In this document: one piece after another, positions 51,564-63,200 of the stretch
How the letters are laid out: each line of letters opens with the position of its first letter
Numbering within the stretch: position 1 is the first letter of the stretch
Assembly (NCBI GenBank): GCA_030998225.1
Contig: JAPYXD010000697.1
Span: 1,205,842-1,269,841 of the forward strand
Source of the DNA: Diplolepis rosae
Taxonomy: Eukaryota > Arthropoda > Insecta > Hymenoptera > Diplolepididae
Direction of reading: 5' to 3'
Length of the DNA: 64,000 nucleotides
Notes under the pieces: generated by a model
The model's input: only the letters and a program-made list of their open reading frames with translations
What the model was told of the DNA's origin: nothing
Databases searched by the model: none
Program-made: the position numbers and the translations under genes

Positions 51564-54500
51564 ATTGCTTAGTATGTGATCATTTCTAATTCTCGTGATG
51601 CTAAAAACAGTTATTCGCATATTTGATATTTTTGATAATACACGATTCAATATAGCATAAAAGGTTGACAGCGAACAATAAAACGTTTTGTTTAACATAC
51701 GAAAATGCGGATATGGTTTTTAGGTTTTTGACAAATTTCACTTTTTTAGGTTCGACACTAGACAATATGCAAACATTGCATAATATGTGAACATTTTTAC
51801 TTCTCGCGAAGCTAAAAACTGTTATTCTGGTATTTGGCATCTTCGATAATACACGATTCAATATAGCATGAAAACATGAAACCGAACAATATAACTTCGT
51901 ACTTAACCTACGAAAGTGTAGATACTATTTTTCAGTTTATTAAGCATAACTTAGATAATACACGATTCAATATATAAAAAAACGACGACAGCAATCAATA
52001 AACCTTTTTGTTGAACATACGAAAATGCGAATGCGATTTTTAGGTTTTTGACCAAATTCACATTTTAGGTTCGACCCTAGACCAAAATCAAACAATGCTT
52101 AAAAAGTGAACATTTTTACTTCTCGCGAAGCTAAAAACTGTTATTCTTATATTTGGCAACTTCGATAATACACAATTCAATATAGCGTGAAAAGATAAAA
52201 CCGAACAATATAACTTCGTACTTAAACTACGAAAGTGTAAATACGATTTTTCAGTTTATAAAGCATGCACGTTTCAAGGTTCGAATCTGAACATTACTCA
52301 AACATTGCTTAGTATGTGATCATTTTTAATTCTCGTGATGCTAAAAACAGTTATTCGCATATTTGATATTTTTGATAATACACGATTCAATATAGCATAA
52401 AAGGTTGAAAGCGAACAATAAAACGTTTTGTTTAACATAGGAAAATGCGGATATGGTTTTTAGGTTTTTGACAAATTTCACTTTTTTAGGTTGGACACTA
52501 GACAATATGCAAACATGGCATAATATGTGAACATTTTTACTTCTCGCGAAGCTAAAAACTGTTATTCTCATAATTTGCAACTTCGATAAGACACAATTCA
52601 ATATAGCATGAAAAGATAAAACCGAACAATATAACTTCGTACTTAACCAACGAAAGTGTAAATACGATTTTTCAGTTTATAAAGCATGCACGTTTCAAGT
52701 TTCGAAACTGAACATTACTCAAACATTGCTTAGTATGTGATCATTTTTAATTCTCGTGATGCTAAAAAAAGTTATTCGCATATTTGATATTTTAGATAAT
52801 ATACGATACATACATACGTAAATGCGAATGCGATTTTTAGGTTTTTGACAAAATTCACATTTTAGGTTCGACACTAGACAATATACAAACATTGCTTAAT
52901 ATGTGAACATTTTGACTTCTCGCGAAGTTAATATCTGTTATTCTCATAATTGGCAACTTCGATAAGACACAATTCAATATAGCATGAAGAGATGAAACCG
53001 AACAATATAACTTCGTACTAAGCCTATGAAAGTGTAAATACGATTTTTCAGTTTATTAAGCATAATTTAGGTAATACACGATTCAATATAGAAAAAAACG
53101 ACGACAGAAATCAATAAACCTTTTTGTTTAACATACGAAAATGCGAATGCGGTTTTTAGGTTTTTGACAAAATTCACATTTTAGGTTCGACACTAGACAA
53201 TAACAAACATTGCATAATATGTGAACATTTTTACTTCTCGCGAAGCTAAAAACTGTTATTCTTATATTTGGCAACTTCGATAATACACAATTCAATATAG
53301 CGTGAAAAGATAAAACCGAACAATATAACTTCGTACTTAAACTACGAAAGTGTAAATACGATTTTTCAGTTTATAAAGCATGCACGTTTCAAGGTTCGAA
53401 TCTGAACATTACTCAAACATTGCTTAGTATGTGATCATTTCTAATTCTCGTGATGCTAAAAACAGTTATTCGCATATTTGATATTTTTGATAATACACGA
53501 TTCAATATAGCATAAAAGGTTGACAGCGAACAATAAAACGTTTTGTTTAACATACGAAAATGCGGATATGGTTTTTAGGTTTTTGACAAATTTCACTTTT
53601 TAGGTTGGACACTAGACAATATGCAAACATTGCATAATATGTGAACATTTTTACTTCTCGCGAAGCTAAAAACTGTTATTCTCATAATTTGCAACTTCGA
53701 TAAGACACAATTCAATATAGCATGAAAAGATAAAACCGAACAATATAACTTCGTACTTAACCAACGAAAGTGTAAATACGATTTTTCAGTTTATAAAGCA
53801 TGCACGTTTCAAGTTTCGAAACTGAACATTACTCAAACATTGCTTAGTATGTGATCATTTTTAATTCTCGTGATGCTAAAACAGTTATTCGCATATTTGA
53901 TATTTTAGATAATATACGATACATACATACGAAAATGCGAATGCGATTTTTAGGTTTTTGACAAAATTCACATTTTAGGTTCGACACTAGACAATATACA
54001 AACATTGCTTAATATGTGAACATTTTGACTTCTCGCGAAGTTAATATCTGTTATTCTCATAATTGGCAACTTCGATAAGACACAATTCAATATAGCATGA
54101 AAAGATAAAACCGAACAATATAACTTCGTACTTAACCTACGAAAGTGTAAATACGATTTTTCAGTTTATAAAGCATGCACGTTTCAAGTTTCGAAACTGA
54201 ACATTACTCAAACATTGCTTAGTATGTGATCATTTTTAATTCTCTTAATGCTAAAAACAGTTATTTGTATATTTGATATTTTTGATAATACACGATTCAA
54301 TATAGCATAAAAGGTTGAAAGCGATCAATAAAACGTTTTGTTTAACATAGGAAAATGCGGATACGATTTTTAGGTTTTAGACATAATTCACTTTTTTTGG
54401 TTCGACACTAGACAATATGCAAACATTGCATAATATGTGAACATTTTTACTTCTCGCGAAGCTAAAAACTGTTATTCTCATAATTTGCAACATCGATAAT

Positions 54501-56855
54501 ACACCATTCAATATAGCATGAAAACATGAAACCGAACAATATAACTTCGTACTTAACCTACGAAAGTGTAAATACTATTTTTCAGTATATTAAGCATAAC
54601 TTAGATCATACACGATTCAATATAGAAAAAAGCGACTACAGCAAACAATAAACCATTTTGTTTAACATAGGAAAATGCGAATGCGATTTTTAGGTTTTTG
54701 ACAAAATTCACATTTTAGGTTCGACACTAGACAATATAAAAAAATTGCTTAATATGTGAACATTTTTACTTCTCGCGAAGCTAAAAACTGTTATTCTTAT
54801 ATTTGGCAACTTCGTACTTAAACTACGAAAGTGTAAATACGATTTTTCAGTTTATAAAGCATGCACGTTTCAAGGTTCGAATCTGAACATTACTCAAACA
54901 TTGCTTAGTATGTGATCATTTTTAATTCTCGTGATGCTAAAAACAGTTATTCGCATATTTGATATTTTTGATAATACACGATTCAATATAGCATAAAAGG
55001 TTGAAAGCGAACAATAAAACGTTTTGTTTAACATAGGAAAATGCGGATATGGTTTTTAGGTTTTTGACAAATTTCACTTTTTTAGGTTGGACACTAGACA
55101 ATATGCAAACATGGCATAATATGTGAACATTTTTACTTCTCGCGAAGCTAAAAACTGTTATTCTCATAATTTGCAACTTCGATAAGACACAATTCAATAT
55201 AGCATGAAAAGATAAAACCGAACAATATAACTTCGTACTTAACCAACGAAAGTGTAAATACGATTTTTCAGTTTATAAAGCATGCACGTTTCAAGTTTCG
55301 AAACTGAACATTACTCAAACATTGCTTAGTATGTGATCATTTTTAATTCTCGTGATGCTAAAAAAAGTTATTCGCATATTTGATATTTTAGATAATATAC
55401 GATACATACATACGAAAATGCGAATGCGATTTTTAGGTTTTTGACAAAATTCACATTTTAGGTTCGACACTAGACAATATACAAACATTGCTTAATATGT
55501 GAACATTTTGACTTCTCGCGAAGTTAATATCTGTTATTCTCATAATTGGCAACTTCGATAAGACACGATTCAATATAGCTTGAAGAGATGAAACCGAACA
55601 ATATAACTTCGTACTAAGCCTATGAAAGTGTAAATACGATTTTTCAGTTTATTAAGCATAATTTAGGTAATACACGATTCAATATAGAAAAAAACGACGA
55701 CAGAAATCAATAAACCTTTTTGTTTAACATACGAAAATGCGAATGCGGTTTTTAGGTTTTTGACAAAATTCACATTTTAGGTTCGACACTAGACAATTAA
55801 CAAACATTGCTTAATATGTGAACATTTTTACTTCTCGCGAAGCTAAAAACTGTTATTCTTATATTTGGCAACTTCGATAATACACAATTCAATATAGCGT
55901 GAAAAGATAAAACCGAACAATATAACTTCGTACTTAACCTACGAAAGTGTAAATACGATTTTTCAGTTTATAAAGCATGCACGTTTCAAGGTTCGAATCT
56001 GAACATTACTCAAACATTGCTTAGTATGTGATCATTTCTAATTCTCGTGATGCTAAAAACAGTTATTCGCATATTAGATATTTTTGATAATTCACGATTC
56101 AATATAGCATAAAAGGTTGAAAGCGAACAATAAAACCTTTTGTTTAACATACGAAAATGCGGATTGGGTTTTTAGGTTTTTGACAAATTTCACTTTTTTA
56201 GGTTGGACACTAGACAATATGCAAACATGGCATAATATGTGAACATTTTTACTTCTCGCGAAGCTAAAAACTGTTATTCTCATAATTTGCAACTTCGATA
56301 AGACACAATTCAATATAGCATGAAAAGATAAAACCGAACAATATAACTTCGTACTTAATCTACGAAAGTGTAAATACGATTTTTCAGTTTATAAAGCATG
56401 CACGTTTCAAGTTTCGAAACTGAACATTACTCAAACATTGCTTAGTATGTGATCATTTTTAATTCTCTTAATGCTAAAAACAGTTATTTGTATATTTGAT
56501 ATTTTTGATAATACACGATTCAATATAGCATAAAAGGTTGAAAGCGATCAATAAAACGTTTTGTTTAACATAGGAAAATGCGGATACGATTTTTAGGTTT
56601 TAGACATAATTCACTTTTTTAGGTTCGACACTAGACAATATGCAAAAATTGCATAATATGTGAATATTTTCACTTCTCGTGAACCTTAAAACTGTTATTC
56701 TGGTATTTGGCATCTTATATAATACACGATTCACTATAGCTTGAAGAGATGAAACCGAACAATATAACTAATATAAACCTACGAAAGTGTAAATACGGTT
56801 TTTCAGTTTATAAATCATGCACGTTTCAAGGTTCGAATCTGAACATTACTCAAAC
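51564..56855. repeat. Longest B5-to-B5 block in the window, 5292 bp
   Basis: Order A1-H2-B2-A3-B3-A4d-H-B2-A3-B3-A4d-B4-A5-H2'-B(156)-A3-B3-A4d-H-B2-A3-B3-A5-B5. Unit starts: 51564, 51775, 52094, 52304, 52515, 52725, 52891, 53209, 53419, 53629, 53839, 54004, 54214, 54425, 54744, 54900, 55111, 55321, 55487, 55806, 56016, 56227, 56437, 56648. The A4d-H-B2-A3-B3 string occurs twice (52725, 55321). The H2 end and the next start at 52070-52110 carry several substitutions (gaccctagacc, aacaatgctt). The B at 54744 has a 54 bp deletion. Confidence 0.9.
54744..54899. repeat. B2 monomer with a 54 bp deletion (first copy), 156 bp
   Basis: The sequence passes from tttggcaacttcg straight to tacttaaactacg. 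Full B2 units have 54 more bases between two copies of aacttcg, so the deletion is precisely between this 7 bp direct repeat. The remainder is ordinary B2. Confidence 0.92.
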
Positions 56856-59800
56856 ATTGCTTAGTATGTGATCATTTCTAATTCTCGTGATCCTAAAAAC
56901 AGTTATTCGCATATTTGATATTTTTGATAATACACGATTCAATATAGCATAAAAGGTTGAAAGCGAACAATAAAACGTTTTGTTTAACATAGGAAAATGC
57001 GGATATGGTTTTTAGGTTTTTGACAAATTTCACTTTTTTAGGTTCGACACTAGACAATATGCAAACATTGCATAATATGTGAACATTTTTACTTCTCGCG
57101 AAGCTAAAAACAGTTATTCGCATATTTGATATTTTTGATAATACACAATTCAATATAGCATGAAAAGATGAAACCGAACAATATAACTTCGTACTTAACC
57201 TACGAAAGTGTAGATACGATTTTTCAGTGTATTAAGCATAACTTAGATAATACAAGATTCAATATAGAAAAAAACGACGACAGCAATCAATAAACCTTTT
57301 TGTTGAACATACGAAAATGCGAATGCGATTTTTAAGTTTTTGACCAAATTCCCATTTTAGGTTCGACACTAGACAATATACAAACATTGCTTAATATGTG
57401 AACATTTTTACTTCTCGCGAAGCTAAAAACTGTTATTCTTATATTTGGCAACTTCGTACTTAACCTACGAAAGTGTAAATACGATTTTTCAGTTTATAAA
57501 GCATGCACGTTTCAAGGTTCGAATCTGAACATTTCTCAAACATTGCTTAGTATGTGATCAATTTTAATTCTCGTGATGCTAAAACAGTTATTAGAATATT
57601 AGATATTTTTGATAATACACGATTCAATATAGCATAAAAGGTTTACAGCGAACAATAAAACGATTTGTTTAACATACGAAAATGCGAATACGATTTTTAG
57701 GTTTTTGACAAATTTCACTTTTTTAGGATCGACACTAGACAATATGCAAACATGGCATAATATGTGAACATTTTTACTTCTCGCGAAGCTAAAAACTGTT
57801 ATTCTCATAATTTGCAACTTCGATAAGACACAATTCAATATAGCATGAAAAGATAAAACCGAACAATATAACTTCGTACTTAACCAACGAAAGTGTAAAT
57901 ACGATTTTTCAGTTTATAAAGCATGCACGTTTCAAGTTTCGAAACTGAACATTACTCAAACATTGCTTAGTATGTGATCATTTTTAATTCTCGTGATGCT
58001 AAAAAAAGTTATTCGCATATTTGATATTTTAGATAATATACGATACATACATACGAAAATGCGAATGCGATTTTTAGGTTTTTGACAAAATTCACATTTT
58101 AGGTTCGACACTAGACAATATACAAACATTGCTAAAATGTGAACATTTTGACTTCTCGCGAAGTTAATATCTGTTATTCTCATAATTGGCAACTTCGATA
58201 AGACACGATTCAATATAGCTTGAAGAGATGAAACCGAACAATATAACTTCGTACTAAGCCTATGAAAGTGTAAATACGATTTTTCAGTTTATTAAGCATA
58301 ATTTAGGTAATACACGATTCAATATAGAAAAAAACGACGACAGAAATCAATAAACCTTTTTGTTTAACATACGAAAATGCGAATGCGGTTTTTAGGTTTT
58401 TGACAAAATTCACATTTTAGGTTCGACACTAGACAATTAACAAACATTGCTTAATATGTGAACATTTTTACTTCTCGCGAAGCTAAAAACTGTTATTCTT
58501 ATATTTGGCAACTTCGATAATACACAATTCAATATAGCGTGAAAAGATAAAACCGAACAATATAACTTCGTACTTAACCTACGAAAGTGTAAATACGATT
58601 TTTCAGTTTATAAAGCATGCACGTTTCAAGGTTCGAATCTGAACATTACTCAAACATTGCTTAGTATGTGATCATTTCTAATTCTCGTGATGCTAAAAAC
58701 AGTTATTCGCATATTAGATATTTTTGATAATTCACGATTCAATATAGCATAAAAGGTTGAAAGCGAACAATAAAACGTTTTGTTTAACATACGAAAATGC
58801 GGATACGGTTTTTAGGTTTTTGACAAATTTCACTTTTTTAGGTTGGACACTAGACAATATGCAAACATGGCATAATATGTGAACATTTTTACTTCTCGCG
58901 AAGCTAAAAACTGTTATTCTCATAATTTGCAACATCGATAAGACACAATTCAATATAGCATGAAAAGATAAAACCGAACAATATAACTTCGTACTTAACC
59001 AACGAAAGTGTAAATACGATTTTTCAGTTTATAAAGCATGCACGTTTCAAGTTTCGAATCTGAACATTACTCAAACATTGCTTAGTATGTGATCATTTTT
59101 AATTCTCGTGATGCTAAAACAGTTATTCGCATATTTGATATTTTTGATAATACACGATTCAATATAGCATAAAAGGTTGACAGCGAACAATAAAACGTTT
59201 TGTTTAACATACGAAAATGCGGATATGGTTTTTAGGTTTTTGACAAATTTCACTTTTTTAGGTTGGACACTAGACAATATGCAAACATGGCATAATATGT
59301 GAACATTTTTACTTCTCGCGAAGCTAAAAACTGTTATTCTCATAATTTGCAACTTCGATAAGACACAATTCAATATAGCATGAAAAGATAAAACCGAACA
59401 ATATAACTTCGTACTTAACCAACGAAAGTGTAAATACGATTTTTCAGTTTATAAAGCATGCACGTTTCAAGTTTCGAAACTGAACATTTCTCAAACATTG
59501 CTTAGTATGTGATCATTTTTAATTCTCGTGATGCTAAAACAGTTATTCGCATATTTGATATTTTTGATAATATACGATACATACATACGAAAATGCGAAT
59601 GCGATTTTTAGGTTTTTGACAAAATTCACATTTTAGGTTCGACACTAGACAATATACAAACATTGCTTAATATGTGAACATTTTGACTTCTCGCGAAGTT
59701 AATATCTGTTATTCTCATAATTGGCAACTTCGATAATACACAATTCAATATAGCATGAAAAGATAAAACCGAGCAATATAACTTCGTACTTAACCAACGA

Positions 59801-60290
59801 AAGTGTAAATACGATTTTTCAGTTTATAAAGCATGCACGTTTCAAGTTTCGAAACTGAACATTACTCAAACATTGCTTAGTATGTGATCATTTTTAATTC
59901 TCTTAATGCTAAAAACAGTTATTTGTATATTTGATATTTTTGATAATACACGATTCAATATAGCATAAAAGGTTGAAAGCGATCAATAAAACGTTTTGTT
60001 TAACATAGGAAAATGCGGATACGATTTTTAGGTTTTAGACATAATTCACTTTTTTAGGTTCGACACTAGACAATATGCAAAAATTGCATAATATGTGAAT
60101 ATTTTCACTTCTCGTGAACCTTAAAACTGTTATTCTGGTATTTGGCATCTTATATAATACACGATTCACTATAGCTTGAAGAGATGAAACCGAACAATAT
60201 AACTAATATAAACCTACGAAAGTGTAAATACGGTTTTTCAGTTTATAAATCATGCACGTTTCAAGGTTCGAATCTGAACATTACTCAAAC
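56856..60290. repeat. Rearranged HOR block with conversion patch, 3435 bp
   Basis: Order A1-H2-B(156)-A-B3-A4d-H-B2-A3-B3-A3-B3-A4d-B4-A5-B5. Unit starts: 56856, 57067, 57386, 57542, 57752, 57962, 58128, 58446, 58656, 58867, 59077, 59287, 59497, 59662, 59872, 60083. The H2 at 57067 carries an A-type segment in its B-derived front. The B at 57386 has the same 54 bp deletion as the one at 54744. The A at 57542 is unusually diverged (gttattagaatattag, gatcaatttt, taggatcgac). Confidence 0.9.
57386..57541. repeat. B2 monomer with a 54 bp deletion (second copy), 156 bp
   Basis: Same deletion between the aacttcg repeats as at 54744, but followed by tacttaacctacg rather than tacttaaactacg, and with an altered end (aacatttctcaaac). 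The shared break and the differing flanks allow either one event followed by exchange or two independent slippage events. Confidence 0.9.
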
Positions 60291-63200
60291 ATTGCTTAGT
60301 ATGTGATCATTTCTAATTCTCGTGATGCTAAAAATAGTTATTCGCATATTTGATATTTTTGATAATACACGATTCAATATAGCATAAAAGGTTGACAGCG
60401 AACAATAAAACGTTTTGTTTAACATACGAAAATGCGGATATGGTTTTTAGGTTTTTGACAAATTTCACTTTTTTAGGTTCGACACTAGACAATATGCAAA
60501 CATTGCATAATATGTGAACATTTTTACTTCTCGCGAAGCTAAAAACTGTTATTCTGGTATTTGGCATCTTCGATAATACACAATTCAATATAGAATTAAA
60601 ATATTAAACCTAACAATATAACTTCGTACTTAACCTACTAATGTGTAGATACTATTTTTCTGTTTATTAAGCATAACTTATATAATACAAGATTAAATAT
60701 ATAAAAAAACGACGACAGCAATCAATAAACCTTTTTGTTGAACATACGAAAATGCGAATGCAATTTTTAGGTTTTTGTCAAAATTCACATTTTAGGTTCG
60801 ACACTAGACAATAAACAAACATTGCTTAATATGTGAACATTTTTACTTCTCGCGAAGCTAAAAACTGTTATTCTTATATTTGGCAACTTCGATAATACAC
60901 AATTCAATATAGCGTGAAAAGATAAAAACGAACAATATAACTTCGTACTTAAACTACGAAAGTGTAAATACGATTTTTCAGTTTATAAAGCATGCACGTT
61001 TCAAGGTTCGAATCTGAACATTACTCAAACATTGCTTAGTATGTGATCATTTTTAATTCTCGTGATGCTAAAAACAGTTATTCGCATATTTGATATTTTT
61101 GATAATACACGATTCAATATAGCATAAAAGGTTGAAAGCGAACAATAAAACGTTTTGTTTAACATAGGAAAATGCGGATATGGTTTTTAGGTTTTTGACA
61201 AATTTCACTTTTTTAGGTTGGACACTAGACAATATGCAAACATGGCATAATATGTGAACATTTTTACTTCTCGCGAAGCTAAAAACTGTTATTCTCATAA
61301 TTTGCAACTTCGATAAGACACAATTCAATATAGCATGAAAAGATAAAACCGAACAATATAACTTCGTACTTAACCTACGAAAGTGTAAATACGATTTTTC
61401 AGTTTATAAAGCATGCACGTTTCAAGGTTCGAATCTGAACATTACTCAAACATTGCTTAGTATGTGATCATTTTTAATTCTCGTGATGCTAAAACAGTTA
61501 TTCGCATATTTGATATTTTTGATAATACACGATTCAATATAGCATAAAAGGTTGACAGCGAACAATAAAACGTTTTGTTTAACATACGAAAATGCGGATA
61601 TGGTTTTTAGGTTTTTGACAAATTTCACTTTTTTAGGTTCGACACTAGACAATATGCAAACATTGCATAATATGTGAACATTTTTACTTCTCGCGAAGCT
61701 AAAAACTGTTATTCTGGTATTTGACATCTTCGATAATACACGATTCAATATAGCATGAAAAGATGAAACCGAACAATATAACTTCGTACTTAACCTACGA
61801 AAGTGTAAATACGATTTTTCAGTTTATTAAGCATAACTTAGATAATACACGATTCAATATAGAAAAAAACGACGACAGCAAACAATAAACCTTTTTGTTG
61901 AACATACGAAAATGCGAATGCGATTTTTAGGTTTTTGACAAAATTCACATTTTAGGTTCGACACTAGACAATATACAAACATTGCGTAATATGTGAACAT
62001 TTTTATGCTCGCGAAGCTAAAAACTGTTATTCTCATATTTGGCAACTTCGATAATACACAATTCAATATAGCGTGAAAAGATAAAACCGAACAATATAAC
62101 TTCGTACTTAACCAACGAAAGTGTAAATACGATTTTTCAGTTTATAAAGCATGCACGTTTCAAGGTTCGAATCTGAACATTACTCAAACATTGCTTAGTA
62201 TGTGATCATTTTTAATTCTCGTGATGCTAAAAACAGTTATTCGCATATTTGATATTTTTGATAATACACGATTCAATATAGCATAAAAGGTTGAAAGCGA
62301 ACAATAAAACGTTTTGTTTAACATAGGAAAATGCGGATATGGTTTTTAGGTTTTTGACAAATTTCACTTTTTTAGGTTGGACACTAGACAATATGCAAAC
62401 ATGGCATAATATGTGAACATTTTTACTTCTCGCGAAGCTAAAAACTGTTATTCTCATAATTTGCAACTTCGATAATACACAATTCAATATAGCGTGAAAA
62501 GATAAAACCGAACAATATAACTTCGTACTTAAACTACGAAAGTGTAAATACGATTTTTCAGTTTATAAAGCATGCACGTTTCAAGGTTCGAATCTGAACA
62601 TTACTCAAACATTGCTTAGTATGTGATCATTTTTAATTCTCGTGATGCTAAAACAGTTATTCGCATATTTGATATTTTTGATAATACACGATTCAATATA
62701 GCATAAAAGGTTGACAGCGAACAATAAAACGTTTTGTTTAACATACGAAAATGCGGATATGGTTTTTAGGTTTTTGACAAATTTCACTTTTTTAGGTTGG
62801 ACACTAGACAATATGCAAACATGGCATAATATGTGAACATTTTTACTTCTCGCGAAGCTAAAAACTGTTATTCTCATAATTTGCAACTTCGATAAGACAC
62901 AATTCAATATAGCATGAAAAGATAAAACCGAACAATATAACTTCGTACTTAACCAACGAAAGTGTAAATACGATTTTTCAGTTTATAAAGCATGCACGTT
63001 TCAAGTTTCGAAACTGAACATTACTCAAACATTGCTTAGTATGTGATCATTTTTAATTCTCGTGATGCTAAAAAGTTATTCGCATATTTGATATTTTAGA
63101 TAATATACGATACATACATACGAAAATGCGAATGCGATTTTTAGGTTTTTGACAAAATTCACATTTTAGGTTCGACACTAGACAATATACAAACATTGGT

